Source: DATDPM01 sp041498815
GTDB lineage: Bacteria > Pseudomonadota > Alphaproteobacteria > DATDPM01
NCBI GenBank assembly: GCA_041498815.1
Contig: JBGQJC010000024.1
Span: 1 to 37,080 of the forward strand
Direction: 5' to 3'
DNA length: 37,080 bases
Below the pieces are notes generated by a model. The model was not told the origin of the DNA. It saw only the letters and a program-made list of their open reading frames with translations, and ran no database searches. A program made the translations under genes and the position numbers. Below, piece by piece: positions 22,423 to 30,826 of the stretch; the first letter of the stretch is position 1; each line of letters starts with the position of its first letter.

Positions 22423-24549
22423 GTGGCAGAATCGCTCGCAACGCCAACGAGCCTGAGAAAACCGCCGCGGCGGACCGAGCTCACCTTCGGAATCGTCGTG
22501 ATCGGCCTTGCCATCGCCGCGGTCATCGGCGTCGGGCTCGTTAACCGGTTCCTGAATGCCGAGGGCGCGCGCGATTTGCGCGCGTGGCAAGTGCGGCTTG
22601 GCATCGTCGCCGATTCGAGGCTCGCCGCCGTCGACGGCTGGATCGAACAGCAATTCACGAATCTCACGGCACTGGCGCAAAACGCCTCGCTCCAGATCTA
22701 TATGACCGAAATTTCGCTTGCGGGCGGCGACAAGACCAAAGCGACCGAGGCCGCGGCGCAAGCCGGCTATTTGCGCAATCTCTTGGTGGTCGCTGCCGCG
22801 CGCGGCGGATTCGGCGGCCGCCCTACCGGCCCGGACGTCAACGCCAACGTGAAACGCGTGGGCGTGGCGGGCTTAGCCCTTGTCGACACCGGGGGCAAAA
22901 TGGTGGTGGCGACGCCCGATATGCCGCCGCTCGAAGGCGTGTTGCACGATTTCGTCGCGACGGCACCTCGCGGGCAGCGCGCCGCAACCAGCCTTTATCT
23001 GGGTCCGGCCGGCAATCCCAGCATGGCCTTTGCCGCGCCCATCTTCGCCGTGCAAAGCGAAGGCGCCGCGAGCCAGCAGATCGGCACCGTGCTCGGCGTC
23101 AAGGAAATCGAATCCGAACTGTATCCGTTGCTGCGCCAGCCGGGCGCGGTCGAGAAAACGGCGGAGACGATCTTGGTGCAGTCGAACGGCACGGTGGTCG
23201 AATATCTGTCGCCGCTCATGGACGGCACACCGCCGCTTTCGCGCAAACTCGCCGCCGATACGCCGAAGCTTGCCGAGGCCTTCGCCATCGCCAACCCCGG
23301 CGGTTTCGCGGCCAATAGGTTCGATTATCGGGACAAGAAAGTCCTGGTCACGAGCCGGGCATTGACGCTGGTGCCGTGGACGCTCATCCACAAGGTGGAC
23401 CAAGACGAGGCCTTGGCCGACAGCGACGCACGGCGTAACTGGCTCAAGACCGTGTTGCTGCTTGCGATCGCGCTGGTGGCGGCCGCGATCCTGGCGGTCT
23501 GGTGGCAGGGGAGCTCGCGCCGCGCGCGTGAGGCCGCCGATAAATTCGAGGCGCTCGCCACGCGCTTCGAAAACCAGAGCCGGTTTTTGCAACTCGTCAC
23601 CGACAGCCAGCCCAATTCCATCTTCATCATCGAGGAATCCGGCAAGCTGCGATTCGCCAACCGGACGGCCGCCGAGCGGGCCGGCGCGCCCGCCGCCGAT
23701 CTCATCGGAAAAAATCTCGGCGCCGTATTCGGACCCGACGAGGCGAAGCGGTACTTACGCTACAGCCGGCGCGCGGTCGAAACCAACGCGCCGGTCGCGG
23801 CCGTCGATCGCGTGGAAATCGGCGATGAAACCCGCGTCCTGCAGGCCGAGCATATTCCGCTCGCCAAAACCGAAACCGAGCCGGCGGGAATATTGGTGGT
23901 CGAACGCGACATCACCGCCGCCGTCACCGAACGCGAGCGGCGCGAGCGGACGCTGCACCAGTTGGTGAAAACCTTGGTCGCGGTCGTAGACCGGCGCGAT
24001 CCGTTCGCGGCGCATCATTCGGTGCGGGTCGCGATGGTCGCGCGCGCGATCGCCGAAGAGATGGGGCTCGATCCCATCACCATCGAAACAGCTGAAATCG
24101 TGGGCAATCTCATGAATCTAGGCAAGATTCTGGTTCCGGAGGGCGTGCTGACGAAGGTCGGGCAGCTGTCGGAAGACGAAATGCGCCGGGTGCGCGATTC
24201 GCTCCAGACGACCGCCGATCTCTTGGCCGGGATCGAATTCGACGGCCCGGTGGTCGAGGCGCTGCGCCAGCTTCAAGAGCATTGGGACGGCACCGGCAAG
24301 CCCAGGGGCCTCAAGGGCGAGGCAATCGTGCTCCCGGCGCGCATCGTATCGGTGTCCAATGCATTCGTCGCGATGGTGAGCCCACGGGCCTACCGCCCCG
24401 GCATCGGCTTCGATCAAGCGAGCGAAACCCTGATGTCGCAGGTGAACAAAGTATTCGACCGCCGCGTGATGGCGGCGCTCGCCAATTATCTCGATAATCG
24501 CGGCGGCCGCGAGCGCTGGGCCGATTTCAGCCGCGCCACCGACGCTTAA
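22423..24549 (+). CDS. Membrane sensor with dCache-like, PAS and degenerate HD-GYP domains
   Basis: The product is about 708 residues from the GTG at 22423, which has GGGGGT upstream; a GTG at 22372 is possible. The order is transmembrane helix (about 20-42), a large periplasmic dCache-like sensor (about 45-335), a second transmembrane helix (about 341-363), a PAS domain (about 385-500) and an HD-GYP-like domain (about 510-690). The HD-GYP fold is recognisable (LVPEGVLTKVGQLSEDE, GLKGEAIVLPARIVSVSNAF). Most metal and active-site residues are replaced: HD by Met564-Asn565, the HxP histidine by Ser593, HH by Leu617-Gln618, GYP by GKP (625-627), and the late Asp by Asn646. It is therefore probably not a c-di-GMP phosphodiesterase and may instead bind a ligand or signal to a partner. 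Confidence 0.85.
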   Translation: MAESLATPTSLRKPPRRTELTFGIVVIGLAIAAVIGVGLVNRFLNAEGARDLRAWQVRLGIVADSRLAAVDGWIEQQFTNLTALAQNASLQIYMTEISLAGGDKTKATEAAAQAGYLRNLLVVAAARGGFGGRPTGPDVNANVKRVGVAGLALVDTGGKMVVATPDMPPLEGVLHDFVATAPRGQRAATSLYLGPAGNPSMAFAAPIFAVQSEGAASQQIGTVLGVKEIESELYPLLRQPGAVEKTAETILVQSNGTVVEYLSPLMDGTPPLSRKLAADTPKLAEAFAIANPGGFAANRFDYRDKKVLVTSRALTLVPWTLIHKVDQDEALADSDARRNWLKTVLLLAIALVAAAILAVWWQGSSRRAREAADKFEALATRFENQSRFLQLVTDSQPNSIFIIEESGKLRFANRTAAERAGAPAADLIGKNLGAVFGPDEAKRYLRYSRRAVETNAPVAAVDRVEIGDETRVLQAEHIPLAKTETEPAGILVVERDITAAVTERERRERTLHQLVKTLVAVVDRRDPFAAHHSVRVAMVARAIAEEMGLDPITIETAEIVGNLMNLGKILVPEGVLTKVGQLSEDEMRRVRDSLQTTADLLAGIEFDGPVVEALRQLQEHWDGTGKPRGLKGEAIVLPARIVSVSNAFVAMVSPRAYRPGIGFDQASETLMSQVNKVFDRRVMAALANYLDNRGGRERWADFSRATDA

Positions 24550-24577
24550 GAGCGCGCGCAAGACATACCGGCCAATC

Positions 24578-25240
24578 ATGTCGCTCAATATCCAGCTCAA
24601 CAACGGCGTCATTCTCGGCTTCCCGACGCCGTTGGTGCGCCACGCCGTCGAAGACGCGGAGAAAATCAATCCCGCGCTGCGCAAGGCGGTCCTGGAACGC
24701 GCCAAAAAGTCGCCGGGCGAAACCCGTCACAATGTCGGCGCCTGGCGCTCGGGCGACGATCTGTTGAGCTGGCCGGTCAAGGAGATGGCGCCCATCAAGT
24801 TGATGATCAACAAAGCGGTCGCGCAGTTGACCCAATTGACGATGGGCCTCAGCGGCAAGTCCGTGAAGGGCGAAATCAACGCCAGCGCCTGGGCGACGGT
24901 CTGCCGCAAGGGCGATTACGTGAAGCCCCACATCCATCCTCTCTCCACTTGGTCCGGGGTTTATTTCGTAAGCGGGGAGAACGAGGTGGAAGGCCATCCC
25001 GACAGCGGCGTTCTCGAATTCCTCGATCCGCGAACGGGGACCGATCAACTCCAAACACCCGGCAATCCGTTCGGCGTCACCTTCAAGGTCAAGCCGGTGC
25101 CGGGCATCATGATCGTCCACCCCGGCTGGCTTCCGCATTTCGTGAATCCGTATTACGGCTCGGGCGAGCGCATCACGATCGGCTTCAACACCTTCATCAA
25201 GGGTGTGACCATCAGCGAAGCTAAGGGCGGCACCGCCTAG
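24578..25240 (+). CDS. Putative 2OG-Fe(II) oxygenase (TIGR02466-like)
   Basis: The 220-residue cytoplasmic protein resembles the 2OG-FeII_Oxy_5 group. The core reads KPHIHPLSTWSGVYFV (His118, His120), GVLEFLDPRTG (Asp150), VHPGWLPHFVNPYYGSGERITIGFN (His187, Arg198). These fit a double-stranded beta-helix with HxH/D...H iron ligands and an Arg for 2-oxoglutarate. The N-terminal 90 residues are helical and typical of this group. The substrate is unknown in the family. It lies 28 nt after the degenerate HD-GYP sensor on the same strand and is probably co-transcribed. The ATG at 24578 has no strong ribosome binding site. Confidence 0.8.
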   Translation: MSLNIQLNNGVILGFPTPLVRHAVEDAEKINPALRKAVLERAKKSPGETRHNVGAWRSGDDLLSWPVKEMAPIKLMINKAVAQLTQLTMGLSGKSVKGEINASAWATVCRKGDYVKPHIHPLSTWSGVYFVSGENEVEGHPDSGVLEFLDPRTGTDQLQTPGNPFGVTFKVKPVPGIMIVHPGWLPHFVNPYYGSGERITIGFNTFIKGVTISEAKGGTA

Positions 25241-25260
25241 GGCCGAGCGAAGGTTAACGA

Positions 25261-25289
25261 TTGTCCGGACGCCGATTCTGGCGTTAAAT
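25261..25289 (+). promoter_or_regulatory. Candidate sigma-70-type promoter before the GGT-like gene
   Basis: TTGTCC (25261-25266) and TTAAAT (25284-25289) are separated by 17 bp. They begin 20 bp after the oxygenase stop and about 150 bp before the lipoprotein start. A perfect hairpin, CCGGTCC and GGACCGG with a 5-nt loop (25392-25410), lies in the leader just before the ribosome binding site. Confidence 0.45.
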
Positions 25290-25438
25290 AAGGCACATAG
25301 CGCCGGCACAAGACCGGCCGTACCTTGGGAGGCCGCACAGTCGGCAACCGGGAGTGGTGTCGGGCGAGCGCGCCGAAGGCGCGGCCGAGCGCCGGTCCTT
25401 GCCGGACCGGTAGCCCGGAGCAAAGAGGGATGATCGCC

Positions 25439-27094
25439 ATGACAGAACGCAAACGTTCGCGGGCGCGCGCCGGGGCCTTAGCCGGCATTTCGATATTCCT
25501 GACCGCGGGTCTGCTTGCGGCTTGCGAAACCACGAACGTGCCGCCGGCCGGCACCGTCGGCCATGTCCAAGGATTTTTCGGCGATGTCGCCGGCGACGAG
25601 CCCCAGGCGGTCGAAGTGGCGCGCCAGGTCTTGTCCGCGGGCGGCAGCGCCACCGACGCCGCGGTGGCACTCGACTTCACGCTCGCGGTCACCTTGCCCT
25701 CGCGGGCAAGTTTGGGGGCAGGCGGCATGTGCCTCGTCTACGACCACACCACCCAAAAGGTCGAGGCGCTCGATTTCACGCCGCGCGCCTCGTCGGGGGG
25801 TGCTGGATCGAGCCCGGCGCCCGTCGCCATTCCCGGCAATGCGCGCGCGATGTTCGCGCTTCACTCCAAATACGGCCGCCTCGCCTGGGAGCAGGTCTTG
25901 GCGCCGGCCGAGAAATTGGCGCGCAACGGCACGCCGATCTCGAAACCTTTGGGCCGCGATCTCGTGCTCGCCTCCGGCGTTCTCGCCAAGGATCCCGAAG
26001 CCATGCGCATCTTCGGGCGCAAAAACGGCAGCGTAATGCATGAGGGCGACGCCGTCGTCCAGGCCGATCTCAGCGTGCTGATCGAAAGACTGCGCGGCGC
26101 CGGCCCCGGCGAGATGTACGACGGCATGTTGGCGCCGGCGGTTGCCCGGCGTTTCAGCGAGGCGGGCGAGGCGACCGCGAGTTCGATTTCCTCGGATGAT
26201 CTACGCGACTACCAGCCCGATTGGAAAGACCCGATCACGGTCTCCGCCGGCGACGACAACCTAAGTTTCGCGCCGCCTCCGACCGCCGCGGGCGCGGTGG
26301 CAGCCGATATGTGGCTGATGCTCTCGGGAGAGAATCAGTACAAGGGCGCCCAGAACGCCGATCGCCTCCATCTGTTCGCCGAAGCCTCGATGCGCGCATT
26401 CGCCGACCGCGCGCGGTGGCTCGATTCAAACGGCGCGAGCAAGGTCGAACTGAAAGAAATCGCGACCGAAGACCGCGCCAAGGCCATGATGGCGTCTTAC
26501 GCCGACACCCAGCACACGCCCGCCAAAAGCCTCGACCCGGCGCCGATTGCAATCCCGGAAAATCCAGCCGCGACCTCGTTCGTCGTGGTGGATCGCGACG
26601 GATCGGCGGTTGTGTGCGCGCTCACCATGAACAATCTGTTCGGGCTTGGCCGCGTGGCGCGGGGCACCGGAATCGTCGCCGCGACCGCGCCGGTAAAGGG
26701 AAGCGCCGTCACGGCGTTGATGCCGATGCTGGTGCTCAACCACGATTCGACCGATCTCATTTTCGCCGCGGGAGCGTCGGGCGGCGCTGCCGCGCCCGCG
26801 GCCCTGATGATGGTGGCGCTCGAGACGGTCATGGCCGGCCGGCCGTTGTCCCAAGCGATGGTCACGAAACGGGTGCTGCAAAGCGCCGTGCCCGATATGC
26901 TGGTGGTCGAGAAAGGATTCAATGTCGAATTCGCCGCGGAATTGACCCAGCGCAAGCACAAGCTGTTCGAGGTGGAGAGTCTCGGCCTGGTGAATGCCGT
27001 GTTTTGCCCGCGCGGGTTGCCCAAGGATCCGGATTCATGCACCGCGGCGAGCGATCCGCGCGGCTCAGGCCGCGCGTTCGGCTCGCAAAGCTGA
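25439..27094 (+). CDS. Gamma-glutamyltransferase-like lipoprotein, probably catalytically altered
   Basis: The product is 551 residues from the ATG at 25439 (AGAGGG about 9 nt upstream; the ATG at 25430 is too close). A lipoprotein signal peptide ends in LLAAC (Cys31). The rest aligns in order with Ntn-hydrolase gamma-glutamyltransferases: VEVARQVLSAGGSATDAAVALDF, LGAGGMCLVYD, IPGNARAMFALHSKYGRLAWEQVLAPAEKLA, and the C-terminal FAAGASGGAAAP oxyanion segment. The auto-processing site normally reads TTH(Y/F)SVVD; here it is AATSFVVVD, so the nucleophile Thr position holds Ala378 and only the second Thr (Thr379) remains. The DGRE-type arginine that binds the glutamyl carboxylate is also missing (ALDFTPRA). 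Its function is therefore uncertain. Confidence 0.85.
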   Translation: MTERKRSRARAGALAGISIFLTAGLLAACETTNVPPAGTVGHVQGFFGDVAGDEPQAVEVARQVLSAGGSATDAAVALDFTLAVTLPSRASLGAGGMCLVYDHTTQKVEALDFTPRASSGGAGSSPAPVAIPGNARAMFALHSKYGRLAWEQVLAPAEKLARNGTPISKPLGRDLVLASGVLAKDPEAMRIFGRKNGSVMHEGDAVVQADLSVLIERLRGAGPGEMYDGMLAPAVARRFSEAGEATASSISSDDLRDYQPDWKDPITVSAGDDNLSFAPPPTAAGAVAADMWLMLSGENQYKGAQNADRLHLFAEASMRAFADRARWLDSNGASKVELKEIATEDRAKAMMASYADTQHTPAKSLDPAPIAIPENPAATSFVVVDRDGSAVVCALTMNNLFGLGRVARGTGIVAATAPVKGSAVTALMPMLVLNHDSTDLIFAAGASGGAAAPAALMMVALETVMAGRPLSQAMVTKRVLQSAVPDMLVVEKGFNVEFAAELTQRKHKLFEVESLGLVNAVFCPRGLPKDPDSCTAASDPRGSGRAFGSQS

Positions 27095-27100
27095 CCGGGC

Positions 27101-28429
27101 TCAGCGCTCGTGCAGCGCCCGCTGGCGAGCCTTCAGGATCGGCTTCAGGAGATAATCGAGGACCGTCTTGTGACCGGTCAGAATATCGGTCTGCACCGTC
27201 ATGCCCGAAATGATGGGCAGCGGATGCTCTTCGGATCCGAGATAGTTGCGCTTGGTGCGCAGCCGGATGCGATAGAACTTTTCGCCCTTCTCGTCGGTGA
27301 TGGTGTCGGCGCTGATGTCCTCGAGCGTGGCCGGCAAATTGCCGTAGATCGAATAATCGTAAGCGGTGACCTTGACGGTGGCGTCGAGCCCCGGACGAAG
27401 GAACGCGACGTCCGAGGGCCGGATCCGCGCCTCGATCAGGAGCGTCTCCTCGATCGGCACGATCGCGACCAGGTCCTGGCCCGGCTTGATCACGCCGCCG
27501 ATGGTGTTGACGTTGAGCTGTTTGATCGTGCCCCGCACGGGTGAGCGCACTTCGGTTCGCGTCACCTTGTCCTGCTGGCCCGAGATATTCGCCTGAATGA
27601 CGGAAAGATTGGAGCGCGCGTCGTTCAATTCCTTGAGCGTGTCGGAACGGAATCGCTGGACACGCTCGCTGACGCGCCGGCTTGCCTCGGCAAGCGCCGA
27701 TTTGGTGCGCGGAATCGCCAGCCGGGTCGCTTCGGCGTCGCCTTGGAGGTCGTTGACCTGGCGCTTGAGGCGCAGCAAATCGACCTGCGGCGCCACGCCC
27801 TTTTGCACCATGGGCTCGGTCATATCGAGCTCCTGCTGGGCGAGCTGAGACGAACCCTGCAGCTTGTCCAGCCGCCCTTCGAGCTCCACCAGCTCCTGCC
27901 GCCGCTGGTCTTCCTGGCGGCGGAGAATATCGAGTTCGGCGTCCAATCCGGCCTTGCGCGATTGGAACAACTCTTGCTCGCGCCGGGCGATTTCGGGCGC
28001 GTCCTGCACCACGTCCTTGGGGAAGACGATCGAATCCTTGCCGGTCGTTTCCGCTTCGAGCCGCGCGACCAGTGCCGCCAGCGACAATTCCCGGGCCCGG
28101 CTTTCCTTGAGGTCCGAAGCCGCCGTAACGTTGTCGATCCTGAGCAGGACCTGGCCTTTCTCGACCAGCGCGCCCTCGTGGACGTTGATCGCGGCGACGA
28201 TGCCGCCTTCCAGATTTTGCACCACCTGCACTTGGCCGGACGGAATCACCTGGCCTTCGCCGCGGGTCACTTCGTCGATATCGGCCTGGCGGGCCCATAA
28301 ATAGAAGATGGCGAAGAAGCCGATGATGACGAAAAGCAGGATATGCGCGAAACGGTGAGCGCCGCGTTTCGTCGCCCCGTGCACCTCGGGCATAAAATCG
28401 GCATCTTCCCAAATATTGCCGCCTGCCAC
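27101..28429 (-). CDS. Type I secretion periplasmic adaptor (HlyD family, LapC-like)
   Basis: The 442-residue membrane-fusion protein links the ABC transporter to the outer membrane channel. It has a short cytoplasmic N-terminus, one transmembrane helix (FAHILLFVIIGFFAIFYLWA, about 27-46) and the lipoyl half-motif VQNLEGGIVAAINVHEGALVEKGQVLLRID. A long coiled coil follows (about 105-285), then the second half-motif VRSPVRGTIKQLNVNTIGGVIKPGQDLVAIVP and the HlyD C-terminal beta domain. The start is GTG at 28429, supported by GGGAGGA 5 nt upstream. It begins 30 nt after the transporter stop, so the two form an operon. It converges with the GGT-like gene. Confidence 0.95.
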   Translation of the reverse strand: MAGGNIWEDADFMPEVHGATKRGAHRFAHILLFVIIGFFAIFYLWARQADIDEVTRGEGQVIPSGQVQVVQNLEGGIVAAINVHEGALVEKGQVLLRIDNVTAASDLKESRARELSLAALVARLEAETTGKDSIVFPKDVVQDAPEIARREQELFQSRKAGLDAELDILRRQEDQRRQELVELEGRLDKLQGSSQLAQQELDMTEPMVQKGVAPQVDLLRLKRQVNDLQGDAEATRLAIPRTKSALAEASRRVSERVQRFRSDTLKELNDARSNLSVIQANISGQQDKVTRTEVRSPVRGTIKQLNVNTIGGVIKPGQDLVAIVPIEETLLIEARIRPSDVAFLRPGLDATVKVTAYDYSIYGNLPATLEDISADTITDEKGEKFYRIRLRTKRNYLGSEEHPLPIISGMTVQTDILTGHKTVLDYLLKPILKARQRALHER

Positions 28430-28459
28430 TTCTTCCTCCCTTGAGACCCGCTTGCGCCG

Positions 28460-30826
28460 CTAGACGGCGGTGCGGATCTTGCCCGAACTCAGCGCCTGGA
28501 GAACCTTGTCTTTCTGGCCGTCGGCCACGATCTTGCCCCCATCCACCACGATCAGCCGGTCGACGACCGCGAGCAAGCTCGCACGGTGAGTCATGAGGAC
28601 GAGCGTCTTTCCAGGCAGTATCTCCCGGAGCCGCTGCTTGAACAATTCTTCGGAGCGGTTGTCCATCGAGCTGGTTGGTTCGTCGAGAATCAGGACCGTC
28701 GGATCGAGCACCAATGCGCGCGCGATGGCGATCGCCTGCCGCTGCCCGCCCGAGAGCGTCATGCCGCGCTCGCCCACCGGCAGGTCGAAGCCGAGCGGGC
28801 TGTGGCGGATGAAATCCTCGACGCCCGAGATCTGCGCCGCGCGCAGGATCGCCGCGTCGTCCACGTAGGGCGCACCGAGCGCGATATTGTCGCGCACCGA
28901 GCCGAAGAACAGATACACATCCTGCGGCACGCAGCCGGTGTTGCGGCGCAAATCCGCGGGATCGATCTGGCGCAAATCGGTGCCGTCGATCAGCACCGCG
29001 CCTTCGGTGGGCTCGTAGACGCCGATCATCAGGCGCTCGATCGTGCTCTTGCCGCAGCCGATGCGGCCGATGATGCCGACCCGCTCGCCGGAGTTGATAT
29101 GGAACGAGACCTTGTCGAGCGCCTTCGCTTCCTGGTTGGGATAGCGGAACACGACGTCCTTGAATTCGACCTCGCCCAGGAGCACGGGGCGGTGCAAGAA
29201 GGCCTTGCCGGCCGGCCGTTCGACCGGCGTGCGCATGATCTTGTCGAGCGCGCCCAGCGAGGCCATGGACTGGTGGTAGCGGGTGAGCAAGCCGGCGATC
29301 TGGGCCAAGGGCGCCATCGCGCGGCCCGAAAGGATGGTCGAGGCCACGAGCGCACCCACCGTCATCAGCCCTTGGGAGATCTGATAGACGCCGAGGATGA
29401 CGACGCCCACCGTCACCAGATTCGCGGACAGCAGCGTGAAATTCACGCCGACCGCCGACAACAGACGCGCCTTCATGCTCGATTTCGCGGAAAGGCCGAC
29501 GAAGCGCTCCCAATTGCGTTGCAGGCGGCCTTCGGCCCGCGTGCTCTTGACGGTCTCGATGCCGCCGATCGCCTCGACCAAAAGGGCATGCTTTTGAGAG
29601 TTCTCGCGGAAGGTCTGGCGCACCGCGGTGTTGAGCGGCATCTGCAGCACCAGCCCGATCGCGATCACGATTGGCACGGCGACGAGCGGTATGATCGCCA
29701 CCGGCCCGCCGACGTAAAGGATGATCGTGATGAACAGGAAAACGAAGGGCAAGTCGATCAGCGTCACCATCGTTGCCGAGGTGAAAAAGTCGCGCAACAT
29801 TTCGAAATCGCGCAATTGGCTGGCCAGCGCACCGGACGACGACGGCAGGCTATCCATGCGCATGCCGAGAACCTGCTCGAAGATGCGGCTCGAGATCACC
29901 ACATCCGCTTTCTTGCCGGCGACGTCCACGAAATAGCCGCGCAACGTGCGCAGCGTGAAATCGAAGCCGAAGACCGTCATGGCGCCGAGCGCCAGCACCC
30001 ACAAGGTTTCGGTCGCATTGTTCGGCACGACGCGGTCGTACACGTTCATGATGAAGAGCGGGCTGGCGAGCGCGAAGAGATTCACGAGGAAAGCCGCGAG
30101 CACGACCTCCGTATAGATCTTCCAGGAGCTTGCGATCGTGCCCCAGAACCAGGCGCGCGAGCGCGGCTTGGCCAGCGTGTCGGTACGGGCATCGAAGCGG
30201 TACTGCGGCCGCACGAACAGGGCATTCCCGGTGTATATCTTGGCCAGATCGTCGATGCTGACGCGGGTGACACCGGCGCCGGTCTCGGGGAACACCACCT
30301 CGGCCTTGTCCTTGCCGACGAATTTTATGAGCAAGCAGGCGCCCCGGTTCTCGAGCAGGAGAACGCAAGGAAGCGTGAGGGGCGAAATGTCGCGCAAATT
30401 CCGCTTCACCGTGCGCGCCGAAAGCGCCGCCCGCTCGGCGGCGCGGATGAACAAGGCGGGGGTGAGCGTATTGTCGGAGAGCGGCAACCCGGCCTTGAGC
30501 GCCTCGACCGACAACGGGGTGCCGTGAATGGCGGTGAGCATCGTGAGGCAATCGAGCAGGGGATCGTCCCGCGCCACCGTCAGGCCGGGCTTCTTGTGCT
30601 CGATCGTGGGCCCTTCGTCTCCGGCGTCTCCGGAGACCACGATCAGATTCGGTTCGTCGCTCTTCCTGGCGCCGGCCGTGCTAGCCGCCGCCGCGGGCTC
30701 GAGCGCAGCCGCCGCGCCGGCGCTCGCCGGATGCGCAGGGCCGCCCGGCATGTGCAGCTCAGGCTCGATGCGATCCTTCTTCGGGCCCCTCGGATCTGAT
30801 TTTTGGGTGGCCTGTCTTTCGCTCAT
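28460..30826 (-). CDS. Type I secretion ABC transporter with C39-like domain (LapB type)
   Basis: This 788-residue exporter probably secretes the large adhesin encoded at 35226. A low-complexity N-terminus (1-80, Ala/Pro-rich) precedes a C39-like domain (about 85-215, starting DPLLDCLTMLTAIHG), which lacks the QxxCG protease motif and so should be inactive, as in LapB and HlyB. The transmembrane domain spans about 235-520 (VVLAAFLVNLFALASPLFIMNVYDRVVPN is conserved). The nucleotide-binding domain has Walker A GRIGCGKST (about 585), signature LSGGQRQAIAIARALVL and Walker B VLILDEPTSSMD. It is the first gene of the transporter-adaptor unit and is separated from the divergent tolC-like gene by 940 nt. 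Confidence 0.95.
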   Translation of the reverse strand: MSERQATQKSDPRGPKKDRIEPELHMPGGPAHPASAGAAAALEPAAAASTAGARKSDEPNLIVVSGDAGDEGPTIEHKKPGLTVARDDPLLDCLTMLTAIHGTPLSVEALKAGLPLSDNTLTPALFIRAAERAALSARTVKRNLRDISPLTLPCVLLLENRGACLLIKFVGKDKAEVVFPETGAGVTRVSIDDLAKIYTGNALFVRPQYRFDARTDTLAKPRSRAWFWGTIASSWKIYTEVVLAAFLVNLFALASPLFIMNVYDRVVPNNATETLWVLALGAMTVFGFDFTLRTLRGYFVDVAGKKADVVISSRIFEQVLGMRMDSLPSSSGALASQLRDFEMLRDFFTSATMVTLIDLPFVFLFITIILYVGGPVAIIPLVAVPIVIAIGLVLQMPLNTAVRQTFRENSQKHALLVEAIGGIETVKSTRAEGRLQRNWERFVGLSAKSSMKARLLSAVGVNFTLLSANLVTVGVVILGVYQISQGLMTVGALVASTILSGRAMAPLAQIAGLLTRYHQSMASLGALDKIMRTPVERPAGKAFLHRPVLLGEVEFKDVVFRYPNQEAKALDKVSFHINSGERVGIIGRIGCGKSTIERLMIGVYEPTEGAVLIDGTDLRQIDPADLRRNTGCVPQDVYLFFGSVRDNIALGAPYVDDAAILRAAQISGVEDFIRHSPLGFDLPVGERGMTLSGGQRQAIAIARALVLDPTVLILDEPTSSMDNRSEELFKQRLREILPGKTLVLMTHRASLLAVVDRLIVVDGGKIVADGQKDKVLQALSSGKIRTAV

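Noticed and set aside
25283..25440. CRISPR-like or mobile-element inverted repeats near the GGT-like gene
   Set aside because: Only single short hairpins are present, with no repeated spacer units, no transposase and no target-site duplication.
26919..29513. 864-codon minus-strand frame over HlyD and the ABC transporter
   Set aside because: It is a different frame of the same strand as two well-identified genes, Arg/Gly-rich with no domain.
28586..30799. 737-codon plus-strand frame opposite the ABC transporter
   Set aside because: It is antisense to a full-length LapB-type transporter and rich in His/Asp/Arg/Gly from codon mirroring.
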